Both the position numbers and the translations under genes were made by a program. Positions 21,705 to 33,966 of a stretch of 64,000 bases of DNA are shown one piece after another. The DNA comes from Nemertoderma westbladi (taxonomy: Eukaryota > Xenacoelomorpha > Nemertodermatida > Nemertodermatidae): contig JAUCBJ010008653.1 in the NCBI GenBank assembly GCA_032718475.1, forward strand, positions 1 to 64,000. The letters run 5' to 3'. The notes below the pieces were generated by a model. That model was given only the letters and a program-made list of their open reading frames with translations, had not been told where the DNA came from and searched no databases. The stretch's first letter is position 1; every line of letters begins with the position of its first letter.

Positions 21705-24700
21705 TTAATTATTACTCATATGGGATACCTGTTGCTTTTTTGTAGGAGTGGTGTCTGACAGTTTGAATATTAGTTCATGTGGATATTCATCTTCAGTTAG
21801 GAACATATTGAAATCAGTCGCTAATTTTACGGTTCGTTCAGCACAGACATTGATAACACGGAGAGCTTCCACTATCTTCTTTGCAAACTGATAGTATATT
21901 CCTATATTCCATATTTCAACAGGGGGGGGGGGGGGATAAAAAATCATTAGGTAGAGAAAGTGCATAGAACATGTTGAGTGAGTGACGAAGTATGCCAAAC
22001 CCACATTATTAAAATTATGTGTTTTTTTTTGTCTCAGCACATATGTGGCACGGGGTGGTGGGGTTTAGACATTGCAGAAACAATGGATGACTTAATATCA
22101 TCTTCAATATCACTGAAGTATATTATTTAATTACACCATGAAATTGGTAAAATTCGTAGTCTTAAAACTAATAGATTAAAATAAATTAAATTTAAATGAG
22201 TATTATGAAAGCAAAATATTTCGCTGCCCCTCACAAGTCTTAAGTGATCTCGCCTTTGGCCCACTGAGTAATGCTCTTTGTGTTGCACGTGCAGTCAGTT
22301 AGGTGGTACCTATGGTTGCAACGCCCCCGCAAAGCGTGCAAATGCAGGATGAGTCCGGTTGGTGATAGGATTTATTTGTACATATTTTAAAATGGAATCC
22401 GTGCATCGAAAACCTCGTGGTTATATGGCGACTTGAACTGTTTGGCAGCACCCAGGTCCTCGAAATAAAGGCCGGAGAGTTTCAGAATTCAGTCGGTATT
22501 TCGGAGTTCTTCTGATCGACTTCAGCTCGATATTTAAGGAGAGAATCTGTTACCGGGAGTTTTAGCATTGCTACCAAATATTCTATCTATTAAGGGTTTT
22601 TCTTTGCACATAGCTAGCTCAAGTCGATTAAGGGAGCTTTTGTGGACGCTCAGTACACGTTTGAGAAACGTTGCCTTTATTTTATCTAAATTGTGTAGGT
22701 TGGTTGAGTTTAGGTATGGCCATAATAATGAAAAATTGTAGCTAATGATTGGGCGTATTTTAATATTGAATATTTTAATTGCTGTTGACAAGGACAGTTG
22801 TCGTGGGTTCTTTAGATAGTGAGTTGCCATAATGGATTTGCATGCGATATGGGTAACGTGCTTTGTAAATGATAAGGTTGTTTGAAAGGTAATTCCCAGG
22901 TAGGTGTAGTTGTTAGTGATTGTTACCGGTTGGTCGTTATAGATAAATTTGTCTGCCTTGGCGAGTTTACCCCCATGGCGAAACTTTATTATGGCAGTCT
23001 TCTTCATGTTAACTTCGAGCTGGTTCTCTGCCGCCCATAGTGAGAGGGCATTTAAACCAGCCTGAAGGGATTCCCGTGAGTCTGAATAGAATAGTAGGTC
23101 ATCATCAAATAGTAATAGGATTATAGTTGCAACACGTTTTAGCGCCGCTACGATATCAGCGATATAAATAATAGTTCTATAAACTTCAGGAGTCTACCGC
23201 GAATTCCGAATAGATTTTAGCTTCCAGATTAATCTCTTTCTCGGGACAGAATCGAACGCTTTTCTAAAGTCTACAAACCATGCGTACAATGGCTTCTTTA
23301 AATTGTGTAGGTGATTATTAGTGTCTCTAATCAATTGATCTATTGGTTGCGATGTAGATCGGCCGGAAAGGAAGCCGTATTGTTCTGGCGGAATCCTGTG
23401 TTGCAGTTGACTGCGCAGCCGGTTGGCTACGATACCGGTGAGAACCTTAAATACGTTACACAAAAGTGATATCACTATCAAAACAAATATCACTGAAGAG
23501 TACTAAAGGAACCAAGTCCTCACTAAGATACCACAGCTGCCCCCGCATCTTCCTCAAACACTCTGCTACAATAACCTTAACCTTACCAACACTATGGAAG
23601 TCGTGCAGGTGCTGTAACAGGAGGTCATTGCATTCGTTGTGCTACAGCACAGGGTGCGAGAATCCACATCTGAATATAGATAGTGACTGCGAGTAGTACA
23701 ATACGCCTTAGAGGCTGCAGTTCATGCTTACTAAGCACAAACTGCCTACGGAATGTGAATATTTTAAGACAATAAATTCCTTTCGCCATCCATCTTGATC
23801 GGTGGTAAGAACCTGGTTGACCATCTGTGGCACCCAATAACGGAAGTGCTAACTGGTTGAACTGAAGGTAATAAAATTCTGCACATGGATACTAGAAAGC
23901 CAGCAAGCTGGCTGGAAGGAGCCCGGGGGAAAAATCCTAGCCAAGACTATTACAAAGAACTATGTCAGTCAGCAGTAAGTAAACTAAAATTGTCTAAACT
24001 GCAAGGCGTGAGGCTAGCTGACTTTGTGGCTCGCCCCACATAATAAAAAATGCAACTTAGCTACCACTAACAAAAATATAATATGAAGCAAATAATTTCA
24101 TTATCAAGCACGTTTACAAGATATAAGATGCGATTACCGAATATTTATAAAAAATGCCCATGATGCACAACCAGATAAATAACAACGAATAGAGCCAAAT
24201 AACAAATTCAGTTCCCTTCTATAGGTATTACCCCGTCGTCAAGCGGAATATCTCTTCCCAGTGAATTCTATGTGAATATGTAATATAGGTACTCCTTAGG
24301 CAGTAGGCCAGAGCGGGCTCCTTAAATACATGCAACTACTGTATTATAGTGTAGGTCAACTATAAAACATTTTGCAATCCACAGTGAGTATCGACTGCAA
24401 TAGGACACAACACACTGCATTGTGTAACTAAAATTCATTCTCCTGATCCACCCCCTAACATAGCAGAGTGAGTAACCTTATTGTAGATATACCCTTAGGA
24501 AGCACTGGGAGAGCAATCAGCTTATGGGGTAATACATTAGAAACCAACAGCTTATGTGTGAGTAAACATTGCCTTTCCTTATAGCCTACTAGTAAAACTT
24601 GGCAACCAACACGTTTTTCTATGACTGTGTATAACATATTAAGCCATATTTCATCATGAACACCAGCTATTATTTTACCATTGCTTTTAATTTCGCGACA

Positions 24701-25569
24701 AAACAATGTCAAAAAACTAAATATATCGAATACCACACATAGAATCGATCTGAAATTTTGTAACGCGATTATGAACCACCAAAGCAATGTACTTGCAAAA
24801 TTTTATCAAAATCGCCTAGCAGGAAGTGCCTTAACCTAGATAATTATCAGTCAGTATGTCAGTCAGTCATTCAGTGTAATGTATCCTGAGATTTTTACAG
24901 AAAGTATCCCTGAGATTTTTACACAAGCGGGCTCCTAAACAGGTCACCTACTGTTTTAGAAACTTTACCATTGGCAACTTATGAACATGTAGCCATTAGC
25001 GATTCCCTTTCTGCAGTTGAGAGACATCCATCTCCAGAGCTATCTGAATCGAGTGACTGAAATTTGCTTTGGTCTATGAATGACCACTCTTCCTTTAATC
25101 TAACAAACAGGTCTATGACGGGTCCTTTAGAAACAAAGAAAGAGTCAAAGACAGCTGTGGCCTTAATTTTATGGTGGCGACACCGACTAGTCAGAAAGAG
25201 TAGCATCCTATCCTAATTTTTCTGGATTATAGAGATTGCTCGTGTATGAATCCCACTATTTGTTGAATGTTGATGTGGTATCAAAGCAAAGGGCCACAAT
25301 GTGTTTTTCAACATCTTTCCAGGCTCAAATAAACTCGACAACTTTCCGTCCCATCTGTACAACAGTAGATGTACTCAAGATTGGGATGTCTAATAGCTTC
25401 TCAGTATTTTGACCATATAAAACAATTGGCATGTGAATGTGATCACATCAGATCTCACCTCCATCAACATGTGGTAGCAGCTTCCCATCAAAGTGGACAA
25501 CTAGATGACGCTTATAAACAAATTATCGTCAAAATTATACAACACCGCCATATATTTGGCAGGGTGTGA
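21705..25569 (-). pseudogene. Scattered remains of an uncharacterised invertebrate transposase-like protein
   Basis: Three minus-strand pieces lie in protein order. Piece 1 (25569 to ~25070) reads FDGKLLPHVDGGE, CFDTTST and SRCRHHKIKATAVFDSFF in changing frames. Piece 2 (~23840-23640) reads RSRWMAKGIYCLKIFTFRRQ. Piece 3 (~21860-21730) reads CAERTVKLATDFNMFLTEDE. These motifs (WDGKLLP, FDTT, CRHH, ARWMAKAIY, AERxVxLxxDFN) are ones I remember together from long uncharacterised, repeated proteins in invertebrate genomes. Superfamily and function are unknown to me. A LINE fragment sits between pieces 2 and 3, and ~1.1 kb of unrecognised sequence between pieces 1 and 2. Multiple stops and frameshifts mark it as dead. 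Confidence 0.5.
22534..23470 (-). pseudogene. LINE reverse transcriptase fragment inserted in the transposase remains
   Basis: On the minus strand, GIVANRLRSQLQHRIPPEQY and GFLSGRSTSQPIDQL lead to the first catalytic Asp motif WFVDFRKAFDSVP (near 23270). After a deletion, FDDDLLFYSDS (near 23110) stands where YADD is expected. The connection and C-terminal part follow (YTYLGITFQTTLSFTKHV) down to 22534. The middle of the palm is missing and the frame changes, so it is inactive. It belongs to a different family from the TAG-tailed LINE copies. Confidence 0.75.
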
Positions 25570-26093
25570 GAAGTCACTTAATCAGGTTCAATTACTTTGA
25601 AATTTTAACACAGTTATCAGTTTCTGCATCCACATAAATAAGTGGGTGTGTGTGCATTGTAAAATTTTGAATTTTTTTTTTCTTGACTTAAAAATTAAAC
25701 TTTCTAATGGCCATTAAATTACTGAACCGTTGATATTAAGTTCATAGCAGGAAATAAGCTTTTTACTTCTGGTGACTTGTTTTATATTTCATAAAAAGGC
25801 GCGATTTAAATAAATTTTTGTTAATAGTCAATTATTATAAATATCATTTTTGATTGGCTTTCGAACCATACATATTATTATTATATGGAAATTTATGATA
25901 CATTTACTACTTTATTGCCGACTTTTTTGACCTTCAATGACTTTACATTGTTAAGTAAGTATTACTGGTACCAATTTTATCATAATCTTCTTCTTCTTAT
26001 AGATAAATAATTCCAATAATTTCCGTTTGAATTTCCGTTTCAGTTTGCAAAATAATTTAGTATTTCCAGTTTTAGATTTAGGTTCCGGTATGA

Positions 26094-26330
<237 letters not shown>

Positions 26331-26396
26331 CTATACTTTCTCGGACTTACAGTTTAGGCCAACTGTATCATGTTAAACTCCAACGGGCGACGCAAT

Positions 26397-26402
26397 AATA
26401 AA
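26397..26402 (+). terminator. PCNA: Polyadenylation signal of PCNA
   Basis: AATAAA lies 67 bases after the PCNA stop codon, in the sequence ACGCAATAATAAAGTC. It is the first such hexamer downstream, giving a short 3' UTR. Confidence 0.7.
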
Positions 26403-27660
26403 GTCTATGCAATGAATCTGGTTATGTTTACCTTATTTTATTAATCTCATTGGTTGTTTATTTACTTGTTTATTTACTCTGTATAAAACTGCTGTATTAT
26501 TTTTCCATCCGTTGACGAATTTTTGTTCATTTAATAATAAATAACGAAAATAATAATATTATATTTTAGTCGAAACTTTTGACGTATTACTATGGGGGGG
26601 GGGGGGGGGTTATGTTAAATATTATATATTTAAGGGCACTTGTATGTGATAAAAATAAATAAATAAATTTTGCCGAACGGACGGACAGATTGTCTGATAA
26701 ACAGACAGACTGACAGTCTGGAGTTCATCAAACGTTAAAACTGACCTCGGAAATGCAATCACCACCCCGGAAAACCCCGATATCGAAAATTTTAGTTAAG
26801 AAGTAATCCTTAATTTTTGAATATGATTTGAATTATCCCTCCATTTAACAACAAATGGCGGGGAAGGTTGAAAACTTTAAATGGCTTTATCTCAGAATTT
26901 TATTTTTCGTTTTTATTTTTCACTCATGTGCCTGTTTCTCTGGAACTACTGGACCAAATTGCATGAAGATTTCAGTACATGTTATTTTACCTGGAACACG
27001 ATTTAGACATGTAGGTTAGAAATTGCAAAAGTTACATCACAAAAAACTACCGAAATACGTGTTTTTTTAATTTTGAAAAAAATGACATTTTTCATTTTGA
27101 AAATTTCTGGTGACCAAATTGACGTTTTTATTTTTTTGGTTCCCCATTTGAGACGCTAAATTAATTCCCTTATAACTTTCAAGCCGTTCTATTGAACCAA
27201 TCCCTGCTACATAAGCTTAATAATCCAATCTATTGACATACACGTGCCCTTAACTATATATGTTTCTCTTTATGGAATTTTTTAATAAATATCTGTTAAA
27301 ATCTGTTTAAATAAAATCGCAAAGTCGTGGAATTTTTTTCAATATTCGCCACATATTACCCCTAAACTACTACTCACTAATACATCCATATATTCTGTAT
27401 GGTTTTTAACATTATGGGGAAACACCTACGACAAATATAATATACAACCGATTAGGGTAAAAATAAATAAAGTAGTACGTTCTATCACGTTTATTCACTA
27501 CCAAGGGCATTCAAATCCAATATACAAATCACTAGAAATATTACCGATAGAACAACAAACTGTATAAATAGAAATAGCAAAAAATTACGACTGATGACTT
27601 AAAATATTATATTATATATATCATATTATATATCTGCCTATTGTTTGTTGTCTGGTTTTC
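26403..27660. other. Intergenic, no recognisable gene
   Basis: AT-rich sequence with a run of 16 G (26594-26609) and a GGACGGACAGA-type stretch near 26685. The right end may include the 5' untranslated region of the LINE that follows. Confidence 0.5.
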
Positions 27661-27669
27661 GACAGGACT

Positions 27670-28586
27670 ATGTCTTCTGCTACCCGTAATAAAGAGAAAG
27701 GCACTAAGAATGATTGGACAAATGAAACAGTATGTTGCACGGAATGTAAACTAATATGGACTGTATTCGCTATGTTAAGTCTTCAAACACCGTCGACTCA
27801 TTAAAACGAGGAAATTTTCTATGTGGAGTGTGCAGCGCCGACCTGATCTCTAAACTTAGCGAAGAAATTGCCCAACTTCGGGGAAAAACAACCAATATTG
27901 AAGATCGATTAAACAACGATGATGAAACTTCGCAGGTGGACCCAGATAGCAATGAACATGAACCGATGGGTACAGGTACATGGGCTGTTATGGCTTCGCG
28001 TCGAGGTAAACGGACAGGGGTTTCAATTCCGGCATCCACGGCCAATATAGCTCATGAAGTCCGGGAGGAAGTCCGCCGTCAATCAGACCGGAAAGGTAAT
28101 CTCGTCGTTTCGGGAATGGAATTTCACTCAGGTGCAGGTGGTTCAAACGAGAATGACACGGCTGCAATTATAGAACTGGCGCTCGATATCGGAGTAAATC
28201 TTTCTCCCGATAATCTTAAAGTAAGACGTATCGGGGGAGACAAGAGAAAGATTCGAGGAACAAAAAATAGTGATTCAAGTCAACCTACATCCGAGGATAC
28301 TTCAGCTCCAAAAAAGATAATCGTGACTCTCAGTGCAGAGAAAAGACGCCAGTTACTTCGTGCATCAAAGGATCTGCGTGATTCATCGCGTTTTGGCTCA
28401 GTGTATATCAACCCAGACTACACTCCGGCCGAAGCGTCAGCTCAATATGAATTACGCGTTCAACTAAGGAAAATGCGCTTAGAGCAGCCAAACAAACGTT
28501 GGGTAATCAGGCGCAACGGAGTGGTTGAGTTAAAAGGAAATACAGACGCGGCTGAGAACCATGATGTTGTGGAACAAGTCGATTGA
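27670..28586 (+). CDS. LINE ORF1 protein, N-terminal zinc finger (one frameshift)
   Basis: ATG at 27670 starts SSATRNKEKGTKNDW and the first zinc-ligand pair CCTEC. The frame then runs to a stop. The continuation lies in another frame from about 27756 (NFLCGVCSADLISKLSEEIA), which carries the second CxxC pair. A 1-base change near 27740-27760 explains this. After the finger is a short coiled-coil-like stretch (LSEEIAQLRGKTTNIEDRL), then a basic domain resembling the RNA-binding part of LINE ORF1 proteins (LVVSGMEF, RRIGG, IIVTLSAEKRRQLL). The related fragment at 44548-45006 has the same CxxC...NFLCGVC layout. The stop is UGA at 28584-28586, directly followed by CUA, in frame with the next ORF. 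Confidence 0.7.
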
Positions 28587-28717
28587 CTACCATCTGCAGC
28601 AAACATCGATACAGTCATAAATGCAAGTAGTCCGCCAATAATAAGTAAACAAACTCACACCCCGATGCATAAACTGCTGAGTGTTTCCGCTAGATTGCGA
28701 ACTGTTAACATGCCTTC

Positions 28718-29655
28718 TCCGGTTAACCCGCTGGTCTCTGTGTCTTCTTCGGGTAACCGGCTGGTCTCTGTATCTGCTCCAGTTAACCCGCTGGTCTCTG
28801 TGTCTGCTCCAGTTAACCCGCTGGTCTCTGTGTCTGCTCCAGTTAACCCGCTGGTCACTGTGTCTGCTCAAGTTAACCCGCTGGTCTCTGTGTCCGCTCC
28901 AGTTAATCCGCTGGTCTCTGTGTCTGCTCCAGTTAACCCGCTGGTCTCTGTGTCTGCTCAAGTTAACCCGCTGGTCTCTGTGTCTGCTCCAGTTAACCCG
29001 CTGGTCTCTGTGTCTGCTCCAGTTAACCCGCTGGTCTTTGTGTCTGCTCCAGTTAACCTGCTGGTCTCTGGGTCTGCTCCAGTTAACCCGCTGGTCTTTG
29101 TGTCTGCTCCAGTTAATCCGCTGGTCACTGTGTCTGCTCCAGTTAACCCGCTGGTCTTTGTGTCTGCTCCAGTTAACCCGCTGGTCTCTGTGTCTGCTCC
29201 AGTTAACCTGCTGGTCTCTGTGTCTGCTCCAGTTAACCCGCTGGTCACTGTCTGCTCCAGTTAACCCGCTGGTCTCTGTGTCTGCTCCAGTTAACCCGCT
29301 GGTCTATGTGTCTGCTCCAGTTAACCCGCTGGTCTCTGTGTCTGCTCCAGTTAACCCGCTGGTCTCTGTGTCTGCTCCAGTTAACCCGCTGGTCTCTGTG
29401 TCTGCTCCAGTTAATCCGCTGGTCTCTGTGTCTGCTCCAGTTAAACCGCTGGTCACTGTGTCTGCTCCAGTTAACCCGCTGGTCTCTGTGTCTGCTCCAG
29501 TTAAACCGCTGGTCACTGTGTCTGCTCCAGTTAACCCGCTGGTCTCTGTGTCTGCTCCAGTTAACCCGCTGGTCTCTGTGTCTGCTCCAGTTAACCCGCT
29601 GGTCTCTGTGTCTGCTCCAGTTAACCCGCTGGTCTCTGTGTCTGCTCCTGTGAAT
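28718..29655 (+). repeat. 30-bp coding minisatellite in LINE ORF2 (~31 units, VNPLVSVSAP)
   Basis: The unit GTTAACCCGCTGGTCTCTGT + GTCTGCTCCA is 30 bp and codes for ten residues per turn. Variants are mostly single-base (CTCT/CACT/CTTT, CCA/CAA). The array lies between the ORF1 stop and the endonuclease and is in frame with the endonuclease from about 29252 on. A 2-base loss at that point (GTCACTGTCTGC instead of GTCACTGTGTCTGC) puts the first 18 or so units in another frame. The minus strand is also open but is only the mirror image. Confidence 0.93.
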
Positions 29656-32411
29656 ACACTGGTTTCTGCAGCTGCGTCTGAAACAGTCTCAGCTACTGTG
29701 CCTCCCAGTGCACCTGTCACGAAGGACTTAATCAATATATGCGTATTAAATGCTCAATCTGTCAACAACAAGGCAGCTTTTATTAAGGACTATATGGTGG
29801 ACAACAAGATTGATATTATGGCAATAACAGAATCGTGGTTAAAAGGAACTGCAGATGACAATAAGGTGGTTGGTGAAATATGTCCCAGGGGTTACACACT
29901 ACGAGACGAGCCAAGAACCCGATCTAGGGGTGGAGGCGTGGCCTGCATATATAGATTATGTCTGAAATTGAAACGCTGTCCGTGTGATCTAGTATACGCC
30001 AGCTTTGAGTACATTGAGTTCACAATGACACACAGTTACACACTTACTCGGATCATCATCATATATCGTACATATCCCTCCCGTGAAAATGGGCTTACAG
30101 CTAATTTATTCTTTGAACAATTTGCTGACTTCATGCAACATACAATTACAAAACCGGGAGTAATTGCTATTGTTGGGGATTTTAATTTCCATGTTGACGT
30201 TTCGTCTGATATGGACGCTATAGAATTTAATAATATCCTTAGTTGTTTTGGTCTAGTTCAGTTAGTTAACGGGCCGACCCATAGACACGGCCATACGTTG
30301 GATTTAGTAGTTACACATAATGATGAGTCTCACATGTACAAGAATGTGTATGCTCGGGACATTGGCCTGTCCGACCACTACGCAGTTCATTTCAATCTGA
30401 ATCTTTCGAAGCCTGTGGTGACCACAGAATCTTTCACATATAGAAATATTAAAAATATCAAGTTAGATGATTTCACAAATGATTTGCGCAATTCTTTGTG
30501 TTGCCAGCCACAATATAGTAACAATATTGACGATGTTGTGCAACTATATAATGATACCCTTACAACCATCATGGATATACATGCCCCGGAGAAATGTAAG
30601 ACTGTACGTACAGAAATCAAGGCTGCCTGGTATAGTGAGGACATAGCTAAGGAAAAGAGGAAGCGCCGGCGGTTGGAACGGAAATACCATAAAACTAGAC
30701 TTACAGTGGATTGTATTGCTTTTAGAACTCAGTGCAAAGTGGTTTCAGATGCTATTGTTTTTGCAAAGGAATCCTACTATGGGGATATAATTAGAAATAA
30801 TTCAGGTAACCAAAAGATGCTATATTCTGTAATCAATAAACTATTATATCGCAAGAAGAATTGTCTACCGGAACGAGAATCTGATGAGGAGTTAGCTAAC
30901 GTATTCGGAGATTATTTCGACAAAAAGATTGAAGGTATACGGAGAGATATATTACACCCTCAACAAGGCTCTCGGCCATTGATTGGGCCCACTGTTCTGA
31001 CCGAAGTAAACGCCCAATCGATTGGGCCGGTTGCTCATACGGAAACAATTCCTATACTAGTTCGTCCGACATTGGCGGGAATGGCGACACCGACGGAAAC
31101 GAAATCTCACCCTATTGGACTGGGTGACCCGGCGGCTTTTAACACCCCAACGGTTACGGATCAAGGATTTAGCTCTTTCCGTGAAATTTCCACTGAGGAG
31201 ACGAAGGAACTTATAAATAACTCGAAATCTAAAACGAGTCCGCGCGACCCGATGCCGACGAGCTTGGTCAAGCTGTCCATCAATCTGCTGCTGCCTCTTA
31301 TTACCTGTATTATTAATATGTCATTGTCTATGGGTACAGTTCCATCTCTGTTTAAGGAGGCAGTGTTAACACCAGTCCTTAAGAAGATAAAATTGGACCC
31401 AGAAATTCTTAAAAACTTCAGGCCGGTCTCCAACTTGCTTTACATTTCGAAATTAATAGAAAAGGTCGTCGCAAACCAGCTGATTCAATATATGAATCTT
31501 CACAACCTACATGAGCCGATGCAAAGCGCATACAGGCACCACCACGGAACAGAAACAGCACTTCTTTCAGTAAATGATTCTATTCTCCGCAGCATCGACT
31601 CAGGTTCAGCAGTGCTAGTTGTTCTCTTGGATTTATCTGCAGCGTTCGACACGGTTGAACATGAGAAACTCTTAGAAATTCTTAAGTCTGATATAGGGAT
31701 AACTGGAAATGCACTTAAATGGTTCAAATCATATTTGTCTGATCGTAAACAGCAAGTTCGTGTTGGTAGTCATTATTCTACATACAGAGACCTAAAGTAT
31801 GGATTGCCACAAGGTTCTGTGCTCGGGCCGCTACTATTTACAATTTATACACGCTCTTTATCTGCTGTAATAAAAAAGCATGGTTTATCATACCATCTGT
31901 ATGCTGATGATACTCAAATATATATCAGTTTCAAATCTGTAAATATTGATTCAGCAGTTCAGGTGACTGAGGATTGCCTAAATGATATTCAGAAATGGAT
32001 GTACACATATATGCTCAAGATGAACTCCGAGAAAACCGAAGTGCTGCTACTGCAGTCGCGATTTGGCACATCAGTTGACAACCCACAAATACGTATTGGT
32101 AACGACGTGGTGGGCTGCAGCACCGATGCCCGCAATATCGGCTTTACTATGGATCATTATATGACGTTCAGTAAACAAATATCTCTAACTGTTCGCAGTG
32201 CGTTTTTCCACATCCGAAATCTATCAAAAATACGGCGGTGTTTAGCAAAACATGACCTCGAAACGCTAATCCACGCATTTATCACCAGCTCTTTAGACAA
32301 TAGCAATTCGTTATATTATGGATTGCCAGACAAATATATTAACAAACTACAATATGTCCAGAACTCTGCGGCGCGCCTACTAACAGGCACAAAGAAACGA
32401 GAACATATTAA

Positions 32412-33966
32412 CCCTATTAAACCCGGGGGGGGGGTCAATATGACCACTCCCGTGGTTTTTTTATTATAATTCTGAAACAAACGCAGTTGGGAATCTGAAA
32501 TTTTATGACTTTTCCTAAAAATCTATTGTCTTCCTAGTAGTGAAAACCGTTTTCAAAAATATTGGGTACTTTTCGAGTTATAGCACCATTTTTTAACCCT
32601 ACTTTTGGCACTTTTTTTGAGACGTTTTTTGAAAATTACATTTCATTAAATATGAATTGTAACATCTCTATTTTTGATTTACACCGGTTTTCTGGTGTTA
32701 GAAATTTGATGGAATTCATATAAATTGATTTAGAAATTTCAAACTTGTTTTTTTCGGTGGGTGCCAAATTTTGGTGCCAGCACCAAATTTTGAATTATGT
32801 CAATTTTGTAAATTGATTGTTTGAAACTTGTTTTTTACGCAATTGGGGTTTTTTGGGGTTCTGGATTCGATGAAATAAATACGAGTTGCACCAAGCGTAT
32901 CAAACTTGTATTTTTCGGTGCTGTGTGCAAATTTTGGTGCTAGCACGAAATTTTGAAAATTCATTCGATAGATAAAATTGCTTGTGACAATTTATTTCTT
33001 GCGTTTTAGAGGTTTATGGCTGTTCTGAATTCAATGGAATAAATAATTATCGAACTAGACATCTCAAACTTCTATTTTTCGGATGTGGGTGCAAAATGTG
33101 GTGCTAGCACCAAATTTTGAAAACCATCAAATATATCAATTGATTGTGTCACCTTGTTTCTTGCGTTATACGGGTTTGTGATGGTTCTGAATTCAATGGA
33201 ATCAGTAAAAATTTCATAAGAGTTCTCAAACTGGTATTTTTCGCCAGTGGGTGAAAATTGTTGTGCCAGCACCAAATTTTGGAAAATATGCAAATTTATC
33301 AGTAGATAGTATCACCTTGTTTCTTGTGTTATACGGGTTTATGAGGGTCCTGAATCCGATGGAATCCATAAAAACAGCGCTGGACATCGCAAACTTGTAC
33401 TTTTTGGTGATGGGTACGAAATTTGGTGCTAGCACCAAAATTTGCCAAATTACGCCGAAAAATACAAGTATCAATGATCTGGCTTATTAGAAATGTATTC
33501 CATTAGAATCAGCGCTCTCGAAAACCTGAAAATGTGAATTTATAGCATCGTATAAGTGAATTAAAAATTTTGTGTTCTACCTGAAAAGTGCTGGTTACTT
33601 GTTTTTTTCATTTTTTTCCTACGCAGAGAGGACTAAACGGCCATTTATAGTAATAATATCATTTTTAAATATTTTCCAATGTAATTTGCACCCCAGAAAA
33701 CCTGTATTGAAAAATAATTAGCCGAAAATGTAACTTTCAAATTTTGTGAAAATTGTGCACTACTTGTAATTTTGGTGCTGCAATATAACCACCCCAGTAC
33801 ATTTTTTCGAAAATTTTTTTTTTCGGTCGGATCCAGACAAGTGATACCTACGCACAAACAAAAAATCAGGCGTTTTCGTAAATATTTGTAGATTTTAGAG
33901 GGGGGGGGGTTAATATGACCCTCTCCCGGTATTTGTACAGCATTTTATAGCCCGGTACTAATAGGG
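32412..33966. mobile_element. piggyBac-type non-autonomous element, 1555 bp, TTAA duplication
   Basis: TTAA is present on both sides (32408-32411, 33967-33970). The ends are inverted repeats CCCTATTA...TAATAGGG, followed inward by ACCCGGGG / CCGGGCTATA-like sequence and a shared GGGGGGGGT(C/T)AATATGACC box. A CCC end next to TTAA is the signature of piggyBac transposons, which excise precisely. Removing the element would rejoin the LINE frame (...REHI / KPVLKYLHWLPV). It has no transposase and the core is a tandem repeat. Confidence 0.85.
32690..33480. repeat. ~163-bp tandem repeat inside the piggyBac-type element (about 5 copies)
   Basis: A box of type TTTTTCGG...GGGTGCAAATTTTGGTGC and TAGCACCAAATTTTGAAAA recurs near 32750, 32912, 33075, 33238 and 33401, spaced about 163 bp. 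Between boxes each copy has a TTGTGTCACCTTGTTTCTTG and GGTTCTGAATTCAATGGAAT block. The spacing is close to a nucleosome repeat. Confidence 0.8.

Noticed and set aside
24455-24787. Minus-strand 110-codon frame between the transposase-like pieces
   Set aside because: No recognisable motif; low-complexity hydrophobic start; probably chance.
28655-29735. Minus-strand open frames reading TSGLTGADTE repeats
   Set aside because: They are the mirror of the plus-strand coding minisatellite in LINE ORF2, with no other coding evidence.
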